A stretch of 64,000 nucleotides of DNA from Alkalinema sp. FACHB-956 (GCF_014697025.1 NZ_JACJRC010000006.1:124001-188000), one strand, 5' to 3'; counted from the first letter of the stretch, positions 16,647 to 26,990 are shown. The notes: generated by a model not told the origin, from the letters alone. Program-made: numbers and translations.

Positions 16647-18788
16647 ATGATTCAATACACCTCCGCCAAGCCGCTCTATATTGTACTCATCAGTATTCAT
16701 GGCCTCATTAGGAGTCATGATTTGGAATTAGGCCGCGATGCAGATACTGGAGGACAAACAAAATACGTCGTTGAATTAGCAAAAGCCCTGGCCAATCAAC
16801 CGAATGTCGAGCGGGTTGATTTAGTGACTCGACGAATCATAGATGATGCAATTGATCCCGATTACGCCAAAGAGCTAGAACCCCTCACCGACAAAGCCCA
16901 GATTGTTCGGATTGAAGCAGGGCCAGATCTCTATCTCCCCAAAGAAGAACTATGGCCTCACCTGGATGGTTTTGCCGATCGACTCTTCACCTGGCTGCAC
17001 GAGCAACCCCGCATGCCAGACGTGATTCATAGCCATTACGCCGATGCCGGATACGTGGGAGTGCGGCTCACCCATTTAACCGGCTTACCCCTGATTCATA
17101 CAGGGCATTCCCTGGGGCGGGATAAATGCCGACGGCTCTTGGCCTTGGGGATGACCATGGAAGACATTGAACAACGCTACCATATGCCCCAACGCATTAG
17201 TGCCGAGGAAGATACCTTAGGGAATGCAGAATTAGTCATTACAAGTACCCATAATGAAATTGAAGATCAATATGAACTCTATGACTATTACACACCGGAT
17301 AAAATGGCGATTATTCCACCAGGGACTGACTTAGAACAGTTTTATCCACCCAGCACTCAAACTTCAATTAATGTTAAATTCAAGAAAACTCTCAAGCAAT
17401 TTCTAAGCCATCCGGAAAAGCCGATTATTCTTGCCCTCTCTCGCCCCGATGAACGTAAAAATATTGTTTCCCTATTAGAAGCCTATGGGCAATCGCCCCG
17501 GTTACAGGAATTAGCCAATTTAGTCATTGTTGCAGGTAATCGGGAGGATATTCGCGAATTAAACGAAGGGGCACAAAACGTTTTAACCGAATTATTGTTA
17601 GTGATTGACTGTCATAACCTATACGGGCGCGTGGCCTTGCCCAAACACCATGCCCCTGGCGAAGTGGCTGAAATTTACCGATTGGCGGCAGCTTCGGGGG
17701 GGATATTTGTTAACCCAGCGTTAACGGAACCCTTTGGGTTAACGCTCTTGGAAGCAGCGGCCAGCGGTTTACCCTTGGTTGCAACGGAAAATGGTGGCCC
17801 TGTTGATATTATTGGGAATTGTCAGAATGGGCTCTTGGTTGACCCGTTGAATGAGAAGGCGATCGCGGAAGCGTTATTAACCATCCTAGAAGACCCGGAA
17901 CTCTGGCAAACGTTTTCCCAGAACGGCCTCAAAAATGTGGCTCAATTCTATTCCTGGGATGCCCATGCCCGCGCCTACCTCAGCAAAATCCAACCCCTGA
18001 TTCTTCAGCACAAGCCCCTCTCCAAATCACCAGCCATTCCCAAAGGCAGTCAATACCGCAAACGGGCTATTTTCACCGCGATCGACAATACACTTGTGGG
18101 TAATGGGGAAGCACTGGCGGAATTTGTCAAAGTGGTTCGCCAACAACACCGTAAGTTTTTGTTTGGCATTGCCACTGGGCGGCGTTTGGATTCTGTTCTG
18201 AAAGTGCTGAAAACCCAGGGAATTCCGATTCCTGACATTTTAATTACCAGTTTAGGCACCGAGATTTACTATCCCCCTCAGCTCAAGGCGGATGTGGCCT
18301 GGAACCACCATATCGATCACTGGTGGACACCCAAAGTCCTCCGTCGCATTATTGACCCCTTACCGGGCGTGGCCCTGCAACCCAAAACGGAGCAGAGTCG
18401 CTTTAAGGTGTCCTACTATTACGACGCCAATATCGCCCCCCCGCTCGAAGAAATCTTGACGCTACTGCGGCAACAGGAACTCTCCGTCAATACCACGCTG
18501 TCCTTTGGGCAATACCTGGATTTTGTGCCTGCGAGGGCGTCCAAAGGGCTGGCAGTGCGCTACGTGGCAAGGCAATGGAATATTCCGTTGGAGCGGGTTT
18601 TGGTGAATGGGGGATCGGGCGGGGATGAAGACATGCTACGGGGCGATACCTTGGGCGTTGTCGTCGCCAATCGCCATTGGGAAGAGTTATCCCTCTTAAA
18701 CGAGACCGATCGCGTTTATTTCGCAGAGGGTGAACATGCCTGGGGCATTTTAGAAGCGATCGAGCATTATGACTTTTTCAACCTATAG
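16647..18788 (+). CDS. spsA: Sucrose-phosphate synthase (two-domain type)
   Basis: Makes sucrose-6-phosphate from UDP- or ADP-glucose and fructose-6-phosphate. The GT-B glucosyltransferase domain fills about residues 1-455: HGLIRSHDLELGRDADTGGQ at the start, TGHSLGRDK, LALSRPDERKN, and FVNPALTEPFGLTLLEAAASG near 350. Residues ~470-713 form a HAD phosphatase-like domain, but its first motif reads TAIDNTL, so the nucleophilic Asp of DxDxT is replaced by Ala; the domain is probably not catalytic, as known for Synechocystis SPS. A separate phosphatase gene follows. The stop codon overlaps a tandem repeat array. Confidence 0.95.
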   Translation: MIQYTSAKPLYIVLISIHGLIRSHDLELGRDADTGGQTKYVVELAKALANQPNVERVDLVTRRIIDDAIDPDYAKELEPLTDKAQIVRIEAGPDLYLPKEELWPHLDGFADRLFTWLHEQPRMPDVIHSHYADAGYVGVRLTHLTGLPLIHTGHSLGRDKCRRLLALGMTMEDIEQRYHMPQRISAEEDTLGNAELVITSTHNEIEDQYELYDYYTPDKMAIIPPGTDLEQFYPPSTQTSINVKFKKTLKQFLSHPEKPIILALSRPDERKNIVSLLEAYGQSPRLQELANLVIVAGNREDIRELNEGAQNVLTELLLVIDCHNLYGRVALPKHHAPGEVAEIYRLAAASGGIFVNPALTEPFGLTLLEAAASGLPLVATENGGPVDIIGNCQNGLLVDPLNEKAIAEALLTILEDPELWQTFSQNGLKNVAQFYSWDAHARAYLSKIQPLILQHKPLSKSPAIPKGSQYRKRAIFTAIDNTLVGNGEALAEFVKVVRQQHRKFLFGIATGRRLDSVLKVLKTQGIPIPDILITSLGTEIYYPPQLKADVAWNHHIDHWWTPKVLRRIIDPLPGVALQPKTEQSRFKVSYYYDANIAPPLEEILTLLRQQELSVNTTLSFGQYLDFVPARASKGLAVRYVARQWNIPLERVLVNGGSGGDEDMLRGDTLGVVVANRHWEELSLLNETDRVYFAEGEHAWGILEAIEHYDFFNL

Positions 18789-18854
18789 CTTTTAACCCAT
18801 AGCTTTTAACCCATAGCTTTTAACCCATAGCTTTTAACCCATAGCTTTTAACCC
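18785..18854 (+). repeat. Tandem array, 5 x 14 bp
   Basis: Five perfect copies of ATAGCTTTTAACCC begin inside the stop codon of the sucrose-phosphate synthase gene and continue into the spacer. Each copy brings a TAG in one frame. Confidence 0.95.
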
Positions 18855-18875
18855 ATAGTATTTTCAGCAGTAGTA

Positions 18876-18939
18876 TTTCTAATTCATCGCGTTTCTAATT
18901 CACAGCGTTTCTAATTCACAGCATTTCTAATTTATAGCG
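18876..18939 (+). repeat. Tandem array, 4 x 16 bp
   Basis: Four near-identical units of TTTCTAATTCACAGCG type (variants CATCGCG, CACAGCA, TATAGCG) lie about 20 bases after the 14-bp array and before the phosphatase gene. The two arrays are different in sequence. Confidence 0.92.
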
Positions 18940-18981
18940 TTTACTGATAGCGTTGATGTTGGATGATTAGCAAGGATATAC

Positions 18982-19896
18982 ATGATGCAACGATTATTAA
19001 TTTGCACTGATCTCGATCGCACGTTACTGCCCAATGGCAAGCAGGCTGAATCTCCCACCGCACGGGAACGCTTTGCCCGTCTGGTCAGCCGTCCCGACGT
19101 GTTCCTAGCCTATGTCAGTGGTAGACACCGCGATTCCGTCGCCACTGCGATCGAGCGGTATCAACTCCCGGTGCCTAATTGGGTGGTGGGCGATGTGGGC
19201 AGTACGTTGTACCATGTGCAGGCCGATCGTTGGGAACCGTCCCATCTCTGGGAACAGGAAATTGCAGGTGACTGGCGGGGCTTAATCGCCGCAGACATTC
19301 AGCCATTCCTAGACGCCTTGAGCCTGCCCGAGTTAACCCCACAAGAAGCGGAAAAACAAAATCGCTACAAATTGAGCTATTACGTCCCCGTAGATGCGGA
19401 CATTGAGGCATTGCAACACCGGATCAGTGCGCACTTGGCAGAGCAGACCATTGCCGCTAGTTTGATCTACAGCATCGATGAGGCTTTAGAAATTGGCCTA
19501 TTGGATATCCTGCCTGCCCGTGCCACTAAGTTACATGCAGTGGAATTTTTGATGCGGCACCAAGGATTTGATTACGCCAATACGGTGTTTGCTGGGGATA
19601 GTGGCAATGATTTACCCGTATTGGCCAGTGCAGTGCCGTCGGTGCTGGTGGCGAACGCAACGCAGGATGTGATCGACCAGGCGCGACGGCAAGCCCAACA
19701 ACAGGCCACCCTCGATCGTTTCTATCTGGCCCAGGGGAATTTTTTGGGCATGAATGGTCACTATAGTGCAGGCATTTTGGAAGGAATCGCCCATTACCAT
19801 CCCCAGACTAAACCTTGGATGGAGTCGGGTTGGATGGAGTCGGGTTGGATGGAGTCGGGAGAGCAAGCGGGATCAGCCCACACACCGCAAGATTGA
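18982..19896 (+). CDS. spp: Sucrose-6-phosphate phosphatase (HAD-IIB family)
   Basis: Hydrolyses sucrose-6-phosphate to sucrose. The HAD nucleophile motif is intact (CTDLDRTLLP at residue 8), the second motif is SGRHRDS near 44, and the metal-binding FAGDSGNDLPVL is near 209; the cap domain between has the SPP/SPS pattern (YKLSYYVP). Length is slightly above the usual ~250 residues because of a C-terminal tail with three perfect WMESG repeats from a 15-bp tandem. It stands 193 bases downstream of the synthase gene, so both steps of sucrose synthesis are linked here. Confidence 0.9.
   Translation: MMQRLLICTDLDRTLLPNGKQAESPTARERFARLVSRPDVFLAYVSGRHRDSVATAIERYQLPVPNWVVGDVGSTLYHVQADRWEPSHLWEQEIAGDWRGLIAADIQPFLDALSLPELTPQEAEKQNRYKLSYYVPVDADIEALQHRISAHLAEQTIAASLIYSIDEALEIGLLDILPARATKLHAVEFLMRHQGFDYANTVFAGDSGNDLPVLASAVPSVLVANATQDVIDQARRQAQQQATLDRFYLAQGNFLGMNGHYSAGILEGIAHYHPQTKPWMESGWMESGWMESGEQAGSAHTPQD
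19816..19860 (+). repeat. 3 x 15 bp tandem within the phosphatase gene
   Basis: Units TGGATGGAGTCGGGT, the third ending in A. Each unit encodes WMESG, adding a variable-length tail without breaking the frame. Confidence 0.95.
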
Positions 19897-20017
19897 GTGC
19901 AATTTTGGGTTCTGGCTCGAGCCCCTGCATAAACGCCGATCGTGGCCTGTGTAAGGTTTCATCCTTTGCCATACCGTCGGGTCTGGCTCATCGAAACTAA
20001 CACAGGAGCTCTATCCA

Positions 20018-23000
20018 ATGCGAATTACGGACAACTTTGTCAAAACCTACAATTATTCCCGCTATCAATACACCACCACGGTGCGCCACCAAGGCACGGT
20101 CATTGCCTTTGCCATGGACGACAAGCGGCGAATTTATTATAGTGTGCTGGATTTGAGCCAGGGGGCCGCCAGTCAGACCGGATTTGATGGGGAATGTTGG
20201 CTAGAACAGCCCCAGTTGTTGCCTTTCCCGAAGGAAATCACCCAAGTGGGTTTTGGGATTGCAGATGCCACAGTCATGCCCCAGGTTAAACAGGGCGATC
20301 GCACGCCTGTTGCAGCGAACATGCAACTGCGGGCAGGCGAACTGGATGAATTTTTATCTTCTACGGCTCGCTTATCCGCTGATGCCCCCTTTCAGGTAAT
20401 TTCCGATGGCAAAGCCCTCTATGTTTTACGCCAAGCGATCGCATCGGAACATCCCGATATGATCTATACCAATGGAAAAACACCGATCGTAAATTCCACC
20501 CTATTACTCGATCGCTTTATCCTAGTTGGCAATCGCCTCAGCTTAAAGCAAGAAGTTCGCTACCAACGCAGTCGCCATAAAACCCGCCCTCAAAGTGATA
20601 AAGATAGCTTGAATGCAGTGGATCTCGAAGGCAATCCCTTCATGGAACCCACCCAGGAATTAGAATTTATTCAGAACCTCAGCCAAGGGCGCTTTACGGC
20701 ATTAGTTTTACCCACCGAAATTGCAACGATTAAACAATGGCAGATCTTTGCTTATAACCGCAAAACCCAAATGATTGATGCCTACAATCTGGAGCAATCT
20801 CCCGATGGCCTCTTCAATCTCCAGGGAAGTTCTCTGCTAGAAATTCAAACAACTTCAGAATCTGCTCTGATGTTGAATGGTCAAGATAATTATATTGAAA
20901 TCTCCCAACCCCAATTGCCCTGTGGAACCGCGAACTATACGATCGAAGCTTGGGTACAGGGGCAGGGCACGATTATTAGCTGGGGCAACCAAGGCCGCTA
21001 TTCCCTGCAATTAACCGCAACGGAATTGCTGGATACCTGGTCGGATGCCGTTGCCAAGCCGAAGGTCCTAGCCGCAAAAATTGCCCAAAATTCTGCATGG
21101 CACCATGTCGCTGCAACCTTTGATGGTCGCGCCCGCAGACTTTATGTGGACGGTGTGGAAGTCAGTCAGGATCAGCCGGGGAATTCCTCTGTTCAAACCT
21201 TCCCTGTTCAAAACAGCGCAATGGCCCAAATTGGCGCGATCGCAGGCCGGGATTTATTCACCGGAACGATCGATGAAGTGCGCGTTTGGAATCGGGCGCG
21301 ATCGGCCTTTGAAATTGCTGAAAGCCTCAATCAGCGGTTAATGGGCAATGAACCCGGTCTAGTCGCCTATTGGCAGTTTGATGAAGCAGCGGGTCGTACC
21401 CTGTTCGATCACACGGATTCTGCCCAACACGGCGCGATTCGTGGCAATGCCACTTGGGTGAAGTCAAGTGCCCCCGTCCAAAGCAGCACCAGTCTCCGTC
21501 GGGATAGTTTCCAACTGGAGGGCCGATCGATTACGTCGGGCTTCTCCGCCATCCTCTATTACCAACAGGAAAATGCGATCGGAGGCTATCAGCAAAGCAG
21601 TAAACCCTTCAAACAAAATGCGCGGGTCATGTTGGCGGTCAATACCCAGCAAGGCACGCAAACCCCCGAAGTGTCTATCCTGGATTTTGCTGTGTCTCGG
21701 GCGGGCCAATTGGCGCAGGTTTCCACCCTTGTACAGTTGCCCTTGCTCTCTATCCAATCCGATAACGCTGCCCTGAAAACCGCTATCGATACTCGCCGCG
21801 CGAAAATCGCCCAACTCCAGCAAGAGCTCCAGCAAGTGGAGAGCACCCTCAAGTCCATGGTGGCTCCCACAGCGACGTTTTATGGTGGATTTAATTTTCA
21901 GGGGGATTCCTTCACCCTAGCCGCAGGGAATCAATCGAATTTCCGAAATTTGCGATTCATTAATTCTATTCGGATTAATCCCGGCGCGATCGTCACGTTG
22001 ACCGGCGGCCAACCGATCGTGTTTAACGACAAGGAATCGGGCAACATCAATTCTGATTTAAGCGGCATGTTTAATGGTGTCAAAGTTGATGAATCTGCTG
22101 ACAATCGCAATCGACGGGCCAGTTTACAACAGAAAATCGATCAAGTTCAGCAACAAATTCAAAATCAGGAAGCCCTGCTCGCAGGAGAACTGAGCAAATT
22201 GCAGGGGGAACAATCTGTACCGATGAAACTCCTAGCGATCGACCAGTCCGGATTGACGATCGCGGGAGGCGTTCTACAAAACATCACAGCCCAAGATACG
22301 CCGTTGTTATTCGATAGTGCCACCGGCCAACTGGCCCTCTATTTCCGAGGGACGGAGGATCAATTCCGGGCTGCCTACTATGACACCTTAACGGCTCGGG
22401 CCAAATTCCCCTTGGGTGCTGGCAATAGTCCGGTGATTGCAATCGCGAAATCTACAGAAACAGAATTGGATCGGTTAACAGTCACCATTACCGGTGAGGA
22501 TGCCCAAACCTGTACCGTAACCGTGGGTGGCGCAGAGTCATTGCAGGAAGTGTGGCGCAATGTGCCCCGGATGCCCAAACAATTTGCAGCGGTGTTGAAT
22601 GGCATGGTGGCAGAACCCTTGAATGTGGCGACCTTAGGCCAAGCGATCGCGCCGGGACAGGTGACCGCCCTCACCATTGCGGATAAACTCACCCGGAGCT
22701 TAACCGCAGGCGATTTGCTTCAAGTGGGAGAAAGGGTGTTTACAGTGGCGCAGAACAGCGATCGCACTTGTGAGGTGGTGCCCGTCTTACCTGCGATCGT
22801 TGAGACAGCACTGCCAGCCACAACCCCCATTAACCTGATTGAATACGATTACAACAACGCCAGCAGTAACCATATCCTTGCCGATTTGCGTCAAGGTTCC
22901 TTGCTCCTGCGCATTGTGGATGGAGTCGGTGGGCAAGCCAACGCAGCGGATTTGCTAGCCAATGGCACGTTCCAACCCCAATCGGCCACGCCAGTCTGCC

Positions 23001-26000
23001 GTTGGGTCGGTGCGGCACCGGGCAATACCCTCGCCTTCAGCGGAACGGAGTACGGCAAGCTGAGTGATCCGAGTTTGCTGCCCCAACTGACAGCGGAACG
23101 GAAGCTCTCGATCGAAGCTTGGATTAAACCCACACCCAATGTGCAGCGAGGCCGCATTCTGCAATACCGCGCCTCAGACACAGCACAATATGCCCTTGGG
23201 ATTGAACCCATTCCGTCGGCGCTGCGGTTTGCGACAACGGATTTGATCGAACTGGGTTTAGCGGAAGAGTTAGGGTTACGCGATCGGGATTTCTTGGTGG
23301 AAGTCTGGGTTAATCTACCTTCGACGGTGGGGGATCGCAGTCTCCTAGGCACCGATATTCTTAAAGCCAATGAAGGATTGCATTTGATCATTCGCAACGG
23401 GAAACCCTATTTCGGCTTCTTTGGCAACGATACCGCAGGTCAAACGGTAATTAATCCTAATACTTGGTATCACTTGGCCTTTCGATACACGAAAGCTACC
23501 GGAGAACAGGCGATTTTCGTCAATGGGGAATTGGATACGGCAACGCAGAAACATGCCGCTTTTCAAGGTAAAGGGATGGTTAAATTAACCCGTTCCAGTG
23601 GCGACTTCCTCGGCGGTAATGGCTTTCCCCTAGAAGGCGCGATCGATGATGTCCGCATCTGGTCACAACCCCGATCGAATGCCCAAATCAAAGCGGATTA
23701 TAACCGTCGGTTAGAGGGCAATGAAGCTGGATTGGTGCGGTACTGGCATTTTGAGAATGGTCTGGCCAAGGATTACTCAATTAATCGCCGCGATCGGGCG
23801 ATTGTCGGTACACCGAAACTAGAAACTTCGCCCCTGAGCCCCTACACCCTAGTCGCCAATGTGGGCAATCAAACGCTGCGGGCCAAAACGACCCTGCCAA
23901 CCGGGGAATGGAATCATGTTGCTGCCACTTTCTGCCAAGCCTACGCAGTGCAATTTGATGGCAAAACGGGCTACCTGGATTGTAGCAATCAGCAAACGTT
24001 GGATCTCAATCGAGACTTGACGATCGAAGTGTTCCTCAAACCCGAGGGCACGGGGTTTCAACCGATTCTCAGCAAAGGTACACTGAACACGGGCACCGAA
24101 CAAAAGGTTCCCTATCTGCTCTATCTGCTCGATGGCAAGGTGGGCTTTGCCTTTGAAACGGCGGATGGTACCCTCAAGACGTTTACCACGGCGGCACCCC
24201 TGCCCCTGGGCAAATTTACCAAGATTGGGGTCACTCGTAAATATAACTCCAGCACCGAGTTGGATGCCAATAAACAGCCAATCTCTAGACAATGGTACGA
24301 CATCCAGTTCTACATCAATTCTGTCCGTACAGATGCCTCTCAATTCCCGGATGAGAGACTGAAGGAAGCCTTTAAGGAGGTGGGATCTAACGATAGTGCG
24401 TTAATCATCGGTCGAGCTGCATCCTTCGAGGGCACACCCAGCTTTTTCAATGGCAGCATGAGTGAAGTTCGGCTGTGGAATGTCGCGCGATCGGATCTGG
24501 GCAATCCCATCACCGGAACCGAAAAGGGGATGGTCGCTTGGTGGACATTTGCGGAAGCGGAAGGCACGATCGCCCAGGATGCGAAGGGCAACCATACCGC
24601 GAAACTGAAAGGCGGCTGTACCTGGATAAAAACGCCGAATCCCAATGGCTCCACGTTGCTGTTGTACCGGGAAGGAATGCCGATCGCCACGGAATTGATT
24701 AGTAATACAACCGTAACGACCAATCAATTCACGATCGGGGCTGCCTTAAACGGAACAGCGGTACAGGAAGCATTTAAGGGAATTCTGAAAGATCTACGAA
24801 TCTGGAAGACTGTACGCACGTTAGAGCAGTTGCAAGATAATATGTTTACGCCATTGCTCAACGAACGGGAAGACTTAATCGCCTACTATTCCTGTGATGC
24901 AGAAAGCGAAACCCAAGTATTGGATCAATCCTTCCATCGTAACCACCTAACGTTTATCAAAGCTGATCAGCCCATCACACCGCCATTCCGCCTTTCCAAG
25001 GCTCCGATTAGTTTGGATATCCCCCAAATCCAAAGCGCCCTCAGTAACGAAAGAACGGTTTATCACGATATCTTGCACAGCCAGCCCAGTGTGCAGGAAT
25101 ACGGAGAAATGCAGCGGGATAGTGCAGGGAATCTCTTTGGGGTGCTCAAACGTTGCTATAGCGTGATCAAAAACCAGCAATGGCAAATTATCACAGGCTT
25201 TAAGGTGGGCAATTTAGTGACTGAATGGGTGGGGCAAGTGCAATCCGATCCGCAGTTAATTGGATTTATCGAGGGTGCGCCGCCGGTACCCAGTGAAAAC
25301 TTGACCCTGCGGGAGGATTACAGTGCAGCAAGTTCAGTAGAGCTCACCGAAGCTCAAAGCACGACCTATACCTACACATCCTCGCGGGATACTGGATTTG
25401 ACATGGCGATCGAAGGTTCGGTGACCTTTGGGGTGAAGTCTGAAACCACTGCGGGGGTCGGGGTTGAGACTTCCATGGAAGATACGGACGTGCAAATCGG
25501 GGTCAAAACGAGTTTTGAGAATTCGCTGGGCTGGTTGGAGGATGCCAGTTCTGGGACAGGCAGAACCACCACGAAAGCAAGCAAAATGACCCTGCAAGGC
25601 AATACGATCGATGGACGCTTTACGCCCAATAATGTCGGGTTTGCTCTGGTACAGTCGGAAACGGCGGATGTCTTTGCCCTACGGTTACAGCACAATAATG
25701 CCCTCGTATCCTATCAAATGCGTCCGAACCCAGATATTCCTCGGGATTGGAACATTATTACATTTCCTATCAATGCTGCCTACACAAAACAGGGAACGCT
25801 GGATGGAAAGGTTGGACTACAAGCAGATTTAGATTATCCCAATGCATTGAACTACAGTTCTGATAGTAGTTACTTCAAGCCGATCGAAGCTTACCAGATC
25901 AAAAATAAAATTCAGCGGGAACAGGAACAACTCAAAGCTGAATTCGATCAGTTTGATGCTGGGGGATTGGGGCGTCGGCAATCAGTGACCCATTTTTCCT

Positions 26001-26857
26001 CCGCCGATTTGGCCCAGGGCCGATCGCTGGATAAACTGCCCCAACGGCACAAACGCAATCTGGTCAATACCTATGTCTGGACTGCGGATGGTGGCTTCTT
26101 TGCAGAATCGGAGGAAACCCTAGACATTCAGCAGGAAACCATGGGCGGCTCCTACGCCTTTAAAGGCATGGCAGGGTTGGCCTTTTCCGCAGAAGTTGCG
26201 GTGAGTAAGGTCGCAATGGGAGTTGAACTGCAAGCCTTATTTGGTGGGCATTTGAATCTGACGGTGGCGAAGAGTGCTGAGTCACAGACTGCATTTGGGG
26301 TCAATATTGAACTGGATGTGGAACGCGATATTATGCAACGGGATGGGGCAGGCAACCTGGTGGTCGATCGGAGCAATCCACGGCAACCCATGCCCCAAAA
26401 ACAACCGGGTAAGGTGGATGCCTATCGGTTTATGACGTTCTACCTAGAACCGAAAACCAATCACTTTGATGAGTTTTTCCACCGTGTGGTTGATCCCCTG
26501 TGGTTGAATCAAAGTCATGATCCCAATGCGATCGCGCTGCGACAGGCCAATCAAGTTGCTGCTAAGCCTGCCTGCTGGCGAGTGATGCACCGAGTGACCT
26601 ACGTCAGCCGTGTGCTGGAAACCATCCCCAGCCAGCCTCAACCCTCCTTGGAAAAAACCTTGGTCGCGATCGATGTGAGTAGTAATTATGAGTTAATTCG
26701 TCGATTAGATCCTCTGGTGCGGAGCCAGAAGGACAGTGTAGGACTGCTTGCAACGGCTGTTCACGAGGCGCTGAACCGCTATTTACCGGAGCTACTTCCC
26801 CATGAATCTGAGGTTGTGCAGTACATGATGAATTACTACGGCACATTATCCGCGTAG
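20018..26857 (+). CDS. Giant LamG-domain protein with beta/gamma-crystallin-like and Ser/Thr-rich C-terminal regions
   Basis: 2279 residues, no obvious signal peptide. Four to five LamG/concanavalin A-like domains are recognisable by xIExW(V/I)x strands, HHVAATFDG-type blocks, YVDG and GxIDEVRVW endings, at about 285-485, 1030-1075, 1094-1270, 1307-1530 and 1540-1650. A crystallin-like motif (FYGGFNFQGDSFTL...SIRINPG) sits near 620 between two short coiled coils (590-615, 700-735). In the C-terminal third, two Gly/Ser/Thr-rich stretches of alternating polar and apolar residues (1770-1848 and 2040-2104) look like amphipathic beta hairpins. Likely a large adhesive or toxin-like extracellular protein; export route not evident. 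A strong terminator follows. Confidence 0.75.
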   Translation: MRITDNFVKTYNYSRYQYTTTVRHQGTVIAFAMDDKRRIYYSVLDLSQGAASQTGFDGECWLEQPQLLPFPKEITQVGFGIADATVMPQVKQGDRTPVAANMQLRAGELDEFLSSTARLSADAPFQVISDGKALYVLRQAIASEHPDMIYTNGKTPIVNSTLLLDRFILVGNRLSLKQEVRYQRSRHKTRPQSDKDSLNAVDLEGNPFMEPTQELEFIQNLSQGRFTALVLPTEIATIKQWQIFAYNRKTQMIDAYNLEQSPDGLFNLQGSSLLEIQTTSESALMLNGQDNYIEISQPQLPCGTANYTIEAWVQGQGTIISWGNQGRYSLQLTATELLDTWSDAVAKPKVLAAKIAQNSAWHHVAATFDGRARRLYVDGVEVSQDQPGNSSVQTFPVQNSAMAQIGAIAGRDLFTGTIDEVRVWNRARSAFEIAESLNQRLMGNEPGLVAYWQFDEAAGRTLFDHTDSAQHGAIRGNATWVKSSAPVQSSTSLRRDSFQLEGRSITSGFSAILYYQQENAIGGYQQSSKPFKQNARVMLAVNTQQGTQTPEVSILDFAVSRAGQLAQVSTLVQLPLLSIQSDNAALKTAIDTRRAKIAQLQQELQQVESTLKSMVAPTATFYGGFNFQGDSFTLAAGNQSNFRNLRFINSIRINPGAIVTLTGGQPIVFNDKESGNINSDLSGMFNGVKVDESADNRNRRASLQQKIDQVQQQIQNQEALLAGELSKLQGEQSVPMKLLAIDQSGLTIAGGVLQNITAQDTPLLFDSATGQLALYFRGTEDQFRAAYYDTLTARAKFPLGAGNSPVIAIAKSTETELDRLTVTITGEDAQTCTVTVGGAESLQEVWRNVPRMPKQFAAVLNGMVAEPLNVATLGQAIAPGQVTALTIADKLTRSLTAGDLLQVGERVFTVAQNSDRTCEVVPVLPAIVETALPATTPINLIEYDYNNASSNHILADLRQGSLLLRIVDGVGGQANAADLLANGTFQPQSATPVCRWVGAAPGNTLAFSGTEYGKLSDPSLLPQLTAERKLSIEAWIKPTPNVQRGRILQYRASDTAQYALGIEPIPSALRFATTDLIELGLAEELGLRDRDFLVEVWVNLPSTVGDRSLLGTDILKANEGLHLIIRNGKPYFGFFGNDTAGQTVINPNTWYHLAFRYTKATGEQAIFVNGELDTATQKHAAFQGKGMVKLTRSSGDFLGGNGFPLEGAIDDVRIWSQPRSNAQIKADYNRRLEGNEAGLVRYWHFENGLAKDYSINRRDRAIVGTPKLETSPLSPYTLVANVGNQTLRAKTTLPTGEWNHVAATFCQAYAVQFDGKTGYLDCSNQQTLDLNRDLTIEVFLKPEGTGFQPILSKGTLNTGTEQKVPYLLYLLDGKVGFAFETADGTLKTFTTAAPLPLGKFTKIGVTRKYNSSTELDANKQPISRQWYDIQFYINSVRTDASQFPDERLKEAFKEVGSNDSALIIGRAASFEGTPSFFNGSMSEVRLWNVARSDLGNPITGTEKGMVAWWTFAEAEGTIAQDAKGNHTAKLKGGCTWIKTPNPNGSTLLLYREGMPIATELISNTTVTTNQFTIGAALNGTAVQEAFKGILKDLRIWKTVRTLEQLQDNMFTPLLNEREDLIAYYSCDAESETQVLDQSFHRNHLTFIKADQPITPPFRLSKAPISLDIPQIQSALSNERTVYHDILHSQPSVQEYGEMQRDSAGNLFGVLKRCYSVIKNQQWQIITGFKVGNLVTEWVGQVQSDPQLIGFIEGAPPVPSENLTLREDYSAASSVELTEAQSTTYTYTSSRDTGFDMAIEGSVTFGVKSETTAGVGVETSMEDTDVQIGVKTSFENSLGWLEDASSGTGRTTTKASKMTLQGNTIDGRFTPNNVGFALVQSETADVFALRLQHNNALVSYQMRPNPDIPRDWNIITFPINAAYTKQGTLDGKVGLQADLDYPNALNYSSDSSYFKPIEAYQIKNKIQREQEQLKAEFDQFDAGGLGRRQSVTHFSSADLAQGRSLDKLPQRHKRNLVNTYVWTADGGFFAESEETLDIQQETMGGSYAFKGMAGLAFSAEVAVSKVAMGVELQALFGGHLNLTVAKSAESQTAFGVNIELDVERDIMQRDGAGNLVVDRSNPRQPMPQKQPGKVDAYRFMTFYLEPKTNHFDEFFHRVVDPLWLNQSHDPNAIALRQANQVAAKPACWRVMHRVTYVSRVLETIPSQPQPSLEKTLVAIDVSSNYELIRRLDPLVRSQKDSVGLLATAVHEALNRYLPELLPHESEVVQYMMNYYGTLSA

Positions 26858-26917
26858 TCTCATTGGTTGTGCAGTACATGATGAATTACTACGGAACATT
26901 ATCCGCGTAGTCTCATT
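26812..26917 (+). repeat. 53-bp tandem duplication spanning the 3' end of the LamG gene
   Basis: Two adjacent 53-base copies (26812-26864 and 26865-26917) differ at one base. The first supplies the last 14 codons and the stop; the second lies after the stop and is untranslated. Confidence 0.95.
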
Positions 26918-26952
26918 CTGAATAGCAAGTTGTACTTGATTTGAATTATGGT

Positions 26953-26990
26953 CTGGGCGTTACCAATTTCTGGTAACGCCCAGTTTCTTT
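26953..26990 (+). terminator. Rho-independent terminator of the LamG gene
   Basis: Perfect 13-bp stem CTGGGCGTTACCA/TGGTAACGCCCAG with a five-base loop, followed by TTTCTTT. Confidence 0.92.

Noticed and set aside
18785-18939. Possible CRISPR-like array
   Set aside because: Units of 14 and 16 bp are directly adjacent, with no unique spacers and no cas genes.
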